Positions 8,751-16,264 of a DNA stretch of 64,000 nt are shown here, piece by piece (the first letter of the stretch is position 1; each line of letters opens with the position of its first letter). The notes beneath the pieces are model-generated. The model ran no database searches. It was given only the letters and a program-made list of their open reading frames with translations, and had not been told where the DNA came from. A program made the position numbers and the translations under genes. Location of the stretch: assembly GCA_905480235.1 (NCBI GenBank), contig CAJQPP010000051.1, forward strand, positions 1-64,000, written 5' to 3'. This DNA comes from an uncultured Pirellulaceae bacterium (GTDB taxonomy: Bacteria; Planctomycetota; Planctomycetia; Pirellulales; Pirellulaceae).

Positions 8751-11700
8751 ATGTTAAAAGCCGTCGTTAATTTTTGCGTTCGTGAGCGACTTGTCGTTTT
8801 CATCGTGACCATCGCAGCCATTGCGTATGGATGGTATTCTTTTCGCGAAATTCCCATCGATGCGATTCCCAACGTTGGCGAAAACCAGGTCATCGTGCTC
8901 ACCGAATGGCCGGGGCGGAGCCCGAAAGACATTGAGGATCAGATTACCTACCCCTTGTCGGTCGCATTGCAATCGGTCGCGGGAGCGGAAAGCGTGCGCG
9001 GCAAAAGCATGTTCGGGTTTAGCTTCGTACAGGTTACGTTTTCAGACAGCATCGATTTTTATTGGGCTCGCTCGCGAGTCTCTGAACAGCTCGCAACGAT
9101 CGGCGGTCAACTGCCGGCGGGTGCCAATCCAGCGTTAGCGCCGGATGCGACGGCGCTGGGGCAAATCTTTTACTACGTGCTGGATCCGCCACCAGGAGCC
9201 AGTTTGGCAGACGTGCGGAGTAAACAGGATTACGTTGTCAAGTTCGCGTTGCAGAGCGTGGATGGCGTGGCAGAGGTTGCCTCGATTGGCGGTTACGTAC
9301 GTCAGTACCAAATCGATGTTGACCCCGACAAGCTACGCGTACATCAGTTGACGCTGTCTCAGGTCATCCAAGCGGTTCGTGATTCCAACATGGACGTGGG
9401 TGCCAAGACCATCGAATCCAGTGGCATGGAATACCTGGTTCGAGGCATTGGATTCGTGGGTGCAGGGAAGACGGAATCAGAGACGCTGGAGCAAATCGAG
9501 CAAACGGTGATCGTCACGAAGGAGAGCATCCCGGTGACCATCCGAGATGTTGCCGCGGTTCAGATTGGACCCGCTTTCCGCCGCGGTGCTCTGGATTGGA
9601 ATGGCAGCGAGGCAGTTGGTGGCGTGGTCGTGATGCGATACGGCGAGAATCCACGTCAGGTCATCCAGCGCGTCAAAGCCAAGTTTGAATCGTTAGAAAA
9701 AGAACTGGATGGCATCAAGATTCGTGGCATTTACGATCGAACGCAACTTGTCGAGGAGACCGTTGCGACCTTGACAGGTGCGCTGGCGATGGAGGTAGCG
9801 ATTACGATCGCCGTGATCTTGCTATTTTTGCTCCATATACGCGCCAGTCTGGTGGTTGCCACAACGCTACCGGTCGCGGTCTTACTGGCCTTTATTGCCA
9901 TGAATACGTTCGGTGTCGACGCCAATATTATGTCTCTGGCAGGGATCGCGATTGCCATTGGGACGATGGTTGATATGGGAATCATCATTGCTGAGAATAT
10001 CTTTCGCGGCATTGCAGAATGGGAGGCCCGGGGTCGTCCGGATGGCGAAGAGGGTCGTCTGCAAACGATCACTCGGATGACGACGGAAGTCGCCCCAGCC
10101 GTGATCACTGCGGTCAGCACAACCGTTTTGAGTTTTCTACCCGTTTTCTTTTTGACGGGCCGTGACCACCGTTTATTTGCACCATTGGCCTGGACCAAAA
10201 CCTATTCGTTGGTGGCGAGTTTGATGGTGGCAGTTTTGTTGGTGCCGCCGCTGGCTAGAATCCTGCTGAAGAACTCCCACAAAAAAACATGGACGGCGAC
10301 GTATGCGGCTGTCCTTTTTGGCGGTTTGGTCGCGGCCATGCTGACCTTTATCTGGCAGGGTCCCCTGCAAACGGTTTGGAACCAGACCTTGGCGGCAATA
10401 GCCGGAGCGTGGGCCAGCTTGTTTGGCTTGTCCGAGCCGCCCGCGTTAAACATTCCGATGTTTTGGGCGATCCTTTTGGTCAGCCTGATAAGCGGTGGTT
10501 TGGTTTATTTGACGCTCCGAGAACGTCTGCGGCCGGTTGACCAAAACATCGTCGCCAGAACGGTGAACTTCTTCTACGAACCAACCTTACGGCTCTTCCT
10601 GCGTTTCAAGCGAGCATTTTTGCTCATCCCCATGCTCATCGTCATATTTGGAATGGCGGCTTGGGTAGGGTTCCCCGTGTTGCTGACGCCCTTCGAGAGT
10701 GTGAGTAAATCATTGGGGGCAGATTTTAACCGCTGGCAGGCTTACGTCGATTTCAAGCACGCTCTAACGGGACTCGAATCGGATGATTGGATTGCGCTGG
10801 ACGAAGGTAGTTGGTTTTACATGCCCAGCCTCTATCCTGCAGCCAGTCTCTCGCAAGCCATGGAGACGTTGCAAACCCAAGACGCCATGATCAAGAACAT
10901 TTGGGAGGTGGAAAACGTACTCGGGAAAATTGGCCGCGTTGAATCAGCTTTGGATCCCGCACCGGCCGCCATGATTGAAACCTATGTCATGTTGAAGCCT
11001 CGCGATCAATGGCGGCCAGGGATGGACGAGAAAAAGATTTGGAAGGAAATCAACGAATTGGCAACGTTGCCGGGCATCACGATGGCCGACGAGTTGCAGC
11101 CCATCGAAGGACGAGTCGTCATGCTGCAAAGCGGCATCAAGGCATCCATGGCCGTGCGAATTTTCGGAGAGAGCCTTGAGGATCTTGCTCAAGCTGCCAC
11201 TTCGGTAGCAGAAGTCGTCAAGTCGCACCCCCTAGTCAATGGAAATGCCGTCAGCCCAGACATTGTTTTGGGTAAACCGTATATCGAATTTGAGGTCGAG
11301 CGAGTGGAGGCAGCCCGCTATGGCATGACGGTTCGAGGCGTCAACGAGATCATCGAGGCTGCGTTGGGCGGGAAACGGGCCACGACCACCGTGGAGGGGC
11401 GGCAAAGATATCCCATCCAGGTTCGATACCAACGCAATTACCGTGACAACATTGATGAGTTGGCCCGGGTTCCCATCGTCACCAATACGGGAGAGACCGT
11501 ACCTCTCGGTCGTTTGGCTTCCCTGAAAGTGAATTGGGGACCCGCCATGATCAATAGCGAGGACGCGCGTCTTGTGGCGCATGTTGCGTTCTCGCCACAA
11601 GAAGGCGCTGGCCCATTGGAGGCGGTGGCTTCGGTACAAAACATGATTGAACAAAAAAGACGGCTGGCCCAAGCGGGTGAGCCGGGTGGATTGGAACTGC

Positions 11701-12338
11701 CCCCCGGAAACTTCCAATTCGAAATGGTCGGATCGTTCCAAAATCAAATCGAAGCCAACAGACGGTTGGCCATTATTATTCCCCTCGTGTTACTGCTAAA
11801 TATTTTCATTATCTATTTACAGTTTCGCCGCTTGCCACTGACGCTCACGGTGTTCGCCGGCATTCCGGTGGCTTTTGCCGGAGGAATGATTGCTTTGGCG
11901 ATTGCCGATGTCGAACTCAATACTGCCGTTTGGGTGGGCTTCATCGCCTTGTTCGGAATTGCGATCGACGACGGTGTCGTTATTGCGACCTATCTGGATC
12001 AAGCATTAAAAAACCATCCTTTGAGAAACACCTCGGACATACGAGATTCTGTGGTCGAGGCAGGTCTCAAGCGCATTCGGCCTTGTTTAATGACAACCTT
12101 TACAACCCTCATCGCACTGGTGCCCGTGTTACTTGCGACTGGGAGAGGGGCCGACGTGGCGCGGGCTATGGCGATCCCCGTTTTTGGAGGCATGGTTGTG
12201 GAGCTGATCACATTATTCGTCGTGCCCGTTGTGTATTGCGGTTTCTTGGAATTTAAAATGAAGGCGGGACTGCGGGACGATCGCTTCCGTGCCAATACCG
12301 TGGACGCAGCCAACGTTAGCGTAGAGCAGTCGCCTTAA
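8751..12338 (+). CDS. CusA/CzcA-family heavy-metal RND efflux pump (Cu/Ag type)
   Basis: The 1195-residue protein is a full heavy-metal RND transporter with N-terminal transmembrane segment, G-R-S-P-K-D-I-E-D-Q-I-T-Y-P-L motif and the TM4 proton-relay region M-V-D-M-G (Asp408, close to Asp405 of E. coli CusA). Three methionines lie in conserved contexts, L-D-E-G..Y-M-P (Met691), D-P-A-P-A-A-M-I-E-T (Met741) and V-V-M-L-Q-S-G-I-K (Met791). They match CusA Met573/623/672 in context and spacing, which supports Cu(I) or Ag(I) export. The 118-residue offset at the first Met shows an insertion between about 410 and 690; the extra, partly hydrophobic sequence is around 510-600. It should act in the inner membrane with the adaptor and channel encoded upstream. 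Confidence 0.93.
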   Translation: MLKAVVNFCVRERLVVFIVTIAAIAYGWYSFREIPIDAIPNVGENQVIVLTEWPGRSPKDIEDQITYPLSVALQSVAGAESVRGKSMFGFSFVQVTFSDSIDFYWARSRVSEQLATIGGQLPAGANPALAPDATALGQIFYYVLDPPPGASLADVRSKQDYVVKFALQSVDGVAEVASIGGYVRQYQIDVDPDKLRVHQLTLSQVIQAVRDSNMDVGAKTIESSGMEYLVRGIGFVGAGKTESETLEQIEQTVIVTKESIPVTIRDVAAVQIGPAFRRGALDWNGSEAVGGVVVMRYGENPRQVIQRVKAKFESLEKELDGIKIRGIYDRTQLVEETVATLTGALAMEVAITIAVILLFLLHIRASLVVATTLPVAVLLAFIAMNTFGVDANIMSLAGIAIAIGTMVDMGIIIAENIFRGIAEWEARGRPDGEEGRLQTITRMTTEVAPAVITAVSTTVLSFLPVFFLTGRDHRLFAPLAWTKTYSLVASLMVAVLLVPPLARILLKNSHKKTWTATYAAVLFGGLVAAMLTFIWQGPLQTVWNQTLAAIAGAWASLFGLSEPPALNIPMFWAILLVSLISGGLVYLTLRERLRPVDQNIVARTVNFFYEPTLRLFLRFKRAFLLIPMLIVIFGMAAWVGFPVLLTPFESVSKSLGADFNRWQAYVDFKHALTGLESDDWIALDEGSWFYMPSLYPAASLSQAMETLQTQDAMIKNIWEVENVLGKIGRVESALDPAPAAMIETYVMLKPRDQWRPGMDEKKIWKEINELATLPGITMADELQPIEGRVVMLQSGIKASMAVRIFGESLEDLAQAATSVAEVVKSHPLVNGNAVSPDIVLGKPYIEFEVERVEAARYGMTVRGVNEIIEAALGGKRATTTVEGRQRYPIQVRYQRNYRDNIDELARVPIVTNTGETVPLGRLASLKVNWGPAMINSEDARLVAHVAFSPQEGAGPLEAVASVQNMIEQKRRLAQAGEPGGLELPPGNFQFEMVGSFQNQIEANRRLAIIIPLVLLLNIFIIYLQFRRLPLTLTVFAGIPVAFAGGMIALAIADVELNTAVWVGFIALFGIAIDDGVVIATYLDQALKNHPLRNTSDIRDSVVEAGLKRIRPCLMTTFTTLIALVPVLLATGRGADVARAMAIPVFGGMVVELITLFVVPVVYCGFLEFKMKAGLRDDRFRANTVDAANVSVEQSP

Positions 12339-12419
12339 AACAATTTGAATCTCGACAGTCGGAGCTTTCCCGACTCAAACAAACCCTCCAGTCAATAAAC
12401 GCAGACTTTTAAAAAAGGA

Positions 12420-13283
12420 ATGAAAATGAATTCTGTATTTACCCAAGTGACTTCTCTCTGCCTGACTCTGATTTTTTGTAGTTGTCTCACTCCGGCAACG
12501 AGCTTTGCCCAGAAAACAGGTGAAAAACCTTTAACGGAAGGCGACCTGCTGCAAATAGCCGTGCAAAATATTTGCCCGGTCATGGGCGCCGAGCTGGGAT
12601 CGATGGGCACGCCCATTAAGGTTCGCATCGGTAGCCAGGATTCGTACTTGTGTTGCGCTTCCTGCGTCGGCAAGGAAGTGAATGCGACTCACTGGAAAAC
12701 CATACAAACGAACATCGCCAAGGCACAGGTGAACTGCCCCATTATGGGCATGCCGGTGGATGCGTCCATGGAATCGACGGTCGTGGATGGACGGCAAATC
12801 TTCGTTTGCTGCCCACCGTGCATTAAAAAAATACAGGCGGACACGGCGACCGCGATTGCCAAAGTGAACCATGAAAATGGCCGTTATATTCAACAAGGGC
12901 TGGCAAAACAAAATGAAGCCCTGCAAATAGCAGCACAAAAAATTTGTCCTGTATCGGGACAGTTGCTAGGTAGCATGGGCCAACCCGTTAAGGTCCAAGT
13001 GGGCGAAAGCGAAACGGCTTTTCTTTGCTGTAACGCTTGCACGGGCAAGAAAATTGATGCCGGATTTTGGCAACAGGCTCAGAAAAATTTAGCTGCAGCA
13101 CAGGGCGTTTGTCCGGTGATGGGGCAAGCCGTGGACGCATCGATGGAGTTCGCCGTCGTGAACGGACGAAAAATATTCGTCTGCTGCCCACCCTGCATCG
13201 ACAAGATTAGCAAGTCACCGACGGAGTTCACGCTAAAATTAAATCAGCAAGTAACGGAGAATCTCGCCGCGGCGAAAAAGTAG
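12420..13283 (+). CDS. Secreted protein with four YHS/TRASH-like Cys modules
   Basis: The 287-residue product has a signal peptide (hydrophobic 9-25, likely cleavage after S-F-A at 30). It carries four Cys modules at about 51-84, 105-136, 175-208 and 230-262. Modules 1 and 3 read I-C-P-V-x-G..L-G-S-M-G-x-P..L-C-C-x-x-C; modules 2 and 4 read C-P-x-M-G..V-D-A-S-M-E..F-V-C-C-P-P-C-I. The order A-B-A-B shows an internal duplication of about 125 residues. Each module has four Cys (for example 52/78/79/82). The same type A module is fused twice to the adaptor upstream, so a periplasmic copper-binding or metal-delivery role is likely but inferred. A start at 12426 has better spacing to the AAGGA site than 12420. 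Confidence 0.8.
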   Translation: MKMNSVFTQVTSLCLTLIFCSCLTPATSFAQKTGEKPLTEGDLLQIAVQNICPVMGAELGSMGTPIKVRIGSQDSYLCCASCVGKEVNATHWKTIQTNIAKAQVNCPIMGMPVDASMESTVVDGRQIFVCCPPCIKKIQADTATAIAKVNHENGRYIQQGLAKQNEALQIAAQKICPVSGQLLGSMGQPVKVQVGESETAFLCCNACTGKKIDAGFWQQAQKNLAAAQGVCPVMGQAVDASMEFAVVNGRKIFVCCPPCIDKISKSPTEFTLKLNQQVTENLAAAKK

Positions 13284-13349
13284 CTTTTCGGCATCGGATC
13301 AGGAACGGCGTTCCCAGGAGGCTGGGAAGCCGAATGGACGAAAAGAGCT
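13282..13349 (+). other. Nested inverted repeat after the metal-binding protein gene
   Basis: Directly at the stop codon, AGCTTTTCG (13282-13290) pairs with CGAAAAG-GCT (13339-13349, one extra base). Inside it TTCCCAG (13311-13317) pairs perfectly with CTGGGAA (13322-13328). There is no T-run, so it is not a standard intrinsic terminator; it could be an mRNA 3' stabilising or processing structure. Confidence 0.4.
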
Positions 13350-13584
13350 AGGTGGCAAGCGGCGATGGTGAGCAACGATTTTTCGTACTCCGCATAAGGC
13401 TGTGTTGACCGGCAATCATGATGGGCAAAGCATTAAAATGGAGGCCGCCTGGTTTTTTTCGCCTTGCTATTTCGAGGGCGACTTGGCCGCCAGTTTTGCA
13501 TCCGGCGATCACGCAGCGAACACGCAGCGATACGGTTGTCGTTCAGATCGTTGGCAACTAAAACGGGGTCGGGAGCGTGACCGG
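13350..13584. other. Remainder of the spacer between metal cluster and csrA paralogue
   Basis: A plus-strand frame at 13402-13629 runs into the convergent csrA-like gene and has no recognisable protein features. Short imperfect direct repeats (ACGCAGCGA-type, near 13515-13530) are too small to interpret. Confidence 0.3.
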
Positions 13585-14046
13585 TCAAACGCTGGTCACG
13601 AACCGTCGCTGGACTTGGCTGCCGTGTAACAGGATCACGTCGCGTGGTTGTCGTGTGGCATAACCGGCGCGGGTCTCGTGAAGCGACAGACTAGTTCGGT
13701 GGCTGGGTTTTCGCGAATGAACCAGCGTTGACTCTAAAATTTCGAGCCTTTCCAACACTCGCTCGAGTGCTGTTTCCGCTAATTCGGGCAGGCCTTGTCC
13801 CAATTGGTTTTGGGCTAAATGGATCGCGAGGGTCGCAGCATCCAAGTGGCGTCTTGTGTCGGCCTCGTTAATCAGTGCCAGCAGAGGTGTTTCGGACGAC
13901 GGCAGTTCATCGCGGAGGATGCGAATTTCTGGGGGTGCGTCGATTCCTAAACGTACCTGGCGGCCACTGATGTCGATGACCTCTACGGCCATGCGGAGGT
14001 TAGGAAACAAAACTTTTTGATTTTTGCGGCGGGTTAAAACCAACAT
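13585..14046 (-). CDS. CsrA-family RNA-binding protein with long C-terminal extension
   Basis: The first 50 or so residues are a CsrA domain (M-L-V-L-T-R-R-K-N-Q-K-V-L-F at the start, then V-R-L-G-I-D-A-P-P-E-I-R-I-L-R-D-E-L). CsrA is normally about 60-70 residues, whereas this product has 153. The extension contains a predicted helical stretch, about 57-112, rich in Leu, Ala and Glu, and a basic Ser/Arg-rich tail. The ATG at 14046 was chosen because AAGGAG lies 7 bases upstream and the protein then begins exactly like CsrA. CsrA proteins bind GGA motifs in mRNA leaders to control translation. The I-L-R-D-E segment replaces the usual V-H-R-E-E, so the key RNA-binding Arg may be kept in a changed context. 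Confidence 0.85.
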   Translation of the reverse strand: MLVLTRRKNQKVLFPNLRMAVEVIDISGRQVRLGIDAPPEIRILRDELPSSETPLLALINEADTRRHLDAATLAIHLAQNQLGQGLPELAETALERVLERLEILESTLVHSRKPSHRTSLSLHETRAGYATRQPRDVILLHGSQVQRRFVTSV

Positions 14047-14458
14047 CACAATACTCCTTGCAAATTCACAGTCCAATGGTCGGGGCAGAATCGGCTGCCA
14101 CGCATCAATGACTCACCGACATCTTGCCGATGCAGAATTGCCCGAGAATTCCCTGTCAGGCACGCATTGCTCACGATTCAGTTATGCCAATTCACGCCAA
14201 TGGGTCAAGTGCTGTTAGTGAACATTTGTACCCCGTGCTGGGTTCCCGCGCTGATCGCGAAGTTTGTGCGCAAACGAAAATTGACAGAAAAGTAGGAAGT
14301 GTCAAGGAAACACACGCTGGGTGCGCCGTGCCAACGCGCAATGTGGCAGTTTGACGCGCGACATAATGAGAAAGATGTGCCAAATTGCGACGTAGAAAAT
14401 TCAAAGACGCGAGGTGTTTGCTAGCGGAACCAGTCAAAAAACCGGGGAAGTTGTTGAA
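14047..14458. other. Intergenic region between divergent csrA paralogues
   Basis: The stretch carries no convincing gene; a 91-codon minus-strand frame at 14192-14467 has no recognisable features. The leader of the minus-strand paralogue contains three GGA trinucleotides on its sense strand within about 110 bases of the start, including one in AAGGAG. Confidence 0.4.
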
Positions 14459-14487
14459 TTGTGACAAAAATTTCGGTTTGGAATAAA
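14459..14487 (+). promoter_or_regulatory. Possible sigma-70-like promoter of csrA
   Basis: TTGTGA (14459-14464) and AATAAA (14482-14487) are separated by 17 bases; each matches four of six consensus positions. This would give a leader of roughly 85-90 bases before the csrA start. Planctomycete promoter consensus is poorly known to me, so this is only suggestive. Confidence 0.3.
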
Positions 14488-14494
14488 GTTTGCT

Positions 14495-14580
14495 GAAAGG
14501 AATACCGGGACGGTAGCATCAGTTAAAAGGATGCCCCAAGCGTTTCGATATCAGACATAAATTCTAAGGAAGGAAACAAC
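14495..14580 (+). promoter_or_regulatory. csrA leader with several GGA motifs and strong RBS
   Basis: The leader contains GGA in AAAGGAAT, CGGGACG and AAAGGATG, and twice in AAGGAAGGAAAC overlapping the ribosome-binding site. CsrA binds GGA, and several sites including one over the Shine-Dalgarno sequence are the hallmark of CsrA autorepression. The autoregulation itself is inferred. Confidence 0.5.
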
Positions 14581-14769
14581 ATGTTAGTACTATCACGAAA
14601 AACAGGTCAGTCGATTGAAATTGGCGACGGCATCACAGTCACGGTTACCCAAATCAAAGGTAACAAGGTACGCATCGGAATTAATGCCCCGGCGGAAATT
14701 TCGATTCATCGTCATGAATTAACCATGGACGATGTGGAGAGTCGTGGATTGACCTTGGTGACGGACTAA
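14581..14769 (+). CDS. csrA: Carbon storage regulator CsrA
   Basis: The 62-residue protein is a canonical-length CsrA. It begins M-L-V-L-S-R-K-T-G-Q-S-I and continues through I-G-D-G-I-T-V-T-V to V-R-I-G-I-N-A-P-A-E-I-S-I-H-R-H-E-L, retaining the conserved N-terminal strand with Leu4/Arg6 and the I-H-R-H-E segment equivalent to the RNA-contacting Arg44 region. It dimerises and binds GGA-containing mRNA leaders to alter translation or stability. A GAAGGAAAC site sits just before the ATG. The gene is divergent from the extended paralogue about 530 bases away. Confidence 0.95.
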   Translation: MLVLSRKTGQSIEIGDGITVTVTQIKGNKVRIGINAPAEISIHRHELTMDDVESRGLTLVTD

Positions 14770-14824
14770 GTTTGCTGGACTCCAAACGCTAGATGCATCT
14801 TGTTGGCGACGTTAGGACCCATCT

Positions 14825-16264
14825 TTATTTGCTCGGAATGCCAAAGTACTGATGAATGAAATTCTTTAAGTCACCGTCGTGATTGGCATACTGAACTAAC
14901 TGGTATAGTTTTTCCTGGTCGGCCCGCAATTTACGCTCTGCTAACTGCTGATCGGTAAGATCAGCGGGTAAAGGCTTCACAACTTTCACTTTGGCATTTG
15001 CTAAAGCGCCCTCAATGACTCCATAACGATCCAACATGCCAAGCGCTGTTTCTAGGCGATGGTCATGTTTTTGGCGAGCATGGAGTTTCTCTTTTAGCCA
15101 ATCGATACCGAAAGCCATCACCTGTTCGTTATCGTGTTCCAAAAGGTCGTAAACTCGTTGATAAAACGACACATCCGGGTTGCTCCACCTCATAAACTCC
15201 ATCTGAGTTGCCAGATCGGCCTCGTCATACAATAGAGTGCATTGCGAAGGTTCTCCGTCACGACCCGCTCGGCCGATTTCTTGATAATACGATTCTAGAG
15301 AGCCCGGTAATTCGGCATGGATAACAAACCGGATCGACTCTTTATCAATTCCCATGCCAAAAGCATTGGTGGCTAAGACGAGACATTCGTCTTCCATGAA
15401 CCAATTTTGAACTTCTCGTCGGCGAGCTCGCGGCAGGTCGCCATGGTAGCTGAGGTGGTGGACACCGTTTTCCCGTAAGCGTTCGGAAAACCGCTCGAGG
15501 GTGCGGATCAGTGTGAAGTAAACAATGCCGCTGCCGGGAATGGCTCCGTTGGTCTGCTGAATGTAGTCCAGTTTTTCATCATCGCCCCAGGTTTTAATGA
15601 TATCCAAAGCTAGATTGGGTCGGTCGATGCCTTCGTGAAAAAGCTGAATCTTGTCGGGCGTAAGCCCCAGCTGCGTTACAATATCCTGCTGAACTTCGGG
15701 TGTCGCCGTCGCGGTCAAGGCGACGGTGGTAGGGTTCCCTAGCAGCGCTCGAATCTCTTGAAGCCGCGTGTAATCCGGGCGAAAATCATGGCCCCAATGG
15801 CTGATGCAATGCGCCTCATCGACCGCCAAGAGGCAAACATGTCTTTTTTTGATGAGGCTTGTGAATTCTACCTTGCGGAATCTCTCTGGTGTCACGTACA
15901 GAAGATCAAATTGGCCCTGCTCGACCTGTTTATAGCGTTGGGTTCGTTCCTGGCGACTCAAGGAGGAGTTGATGAATGTGGCTGCCACTCCTTTTCTCGC
16001 CAACGCATCGACTTGATCCTTCATCAACGCGATTAGGGGCGAGATGACCAAAGTCAAAGGCCTGCGATCATCCGCATGCTCGATGTTCGCAAAATGCAAC
16101 GCGGGAATTTGATAACACAACGACTTGCCCATGCCGGTCGGCATAATGACCAAGGCGTGCTGGCCACTACAAACATGAGCCACGATATCGCCTTGGCATC
16201 CTCGAAAAGAAGGAAATCCGAAGTGCCGTTTCAGCAGGTCGAGATAGACGTCCGACGGTTTCAC
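14825..16264 (-). CDS. RecQ-like ATP-dependent DNA helicase, short form
   Basis: The 479-residue protein has the RecQ N-terminal motif (F-G-F-P-S-F-R-G-C-Q-G-D-I), Walker A (M-P-T-G-M-G-K-S), D-E-A-H with the RecQ aromatic loop (C-I-S-H-W-G-H-D-F-R-P) and motif VI (Y-Y-Q-E-I-G-R-A-G-R-D-G). It unwinds DNA 3' to 5' in repair and recombination. It ends right after I-H-Q-Y-F-G, where RecQ normally starts its four-Cys zinc module, so the zinc, winged-helix and HRDC parts are missing. A helical insert (about 370-455) precedes the end. The GTG start overlaps the sulfatase stop as GTGA, so the two genes are likely coupled. Confidence 0.85.
   Translation of the reverse strand: MKPSDVYLDLLKRHFGFPSFRGCQGDIVAHVCSGQHALVIMPTGMGKSLCYQIPALHFANIEHADDRRPLTLVISPLIALMKDQVDALARKGVAATFINSSLSRQERTQRYKQVEQGQFDLLYVTPERFRKVEFTSLIKKRHVCLLAVDEAHCISHWGHDFRPDYTRLQEIRALLGNPTTVALTATATPEVQQDIVTQLGLTPDKIQLFHEGIDRPNLALDIIKTWGDDEKLDYIQQTNGAIPGSGIVYFTLIRTLERFSERLRENGVHHLSYHGDLPRARRREVQNWFMEDECLVLATNAFGMGIDKESIRFVIHAELPGSLESYYQEIGRAGRDGEPSQCTLLYDEADLATQMEFMRWSNPDVSFYQRVYDLLEHDNEQVMAFGIDWLKEKLHARQKHDHRLETALGMLDRYGVIEGALANAKVKVVKPLPADLTDQQLAERKLRADQEKLYQLVQYANHDGDLKNFIHQYFGIPSK

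Noticed and set aside
12357-12375. Six-base stem-loop between pump and Cys-module genes as terminator
   Set aside because: Stem AGTCGG/CCGACT is short and not followed by a T-run; probably chance or minor mRNA structure.
13402-13629. 75-codon plus-strand frame before the csrA paralogue
   Set aside because: It runs into the convergent csrA-like gene and shows no protein features.
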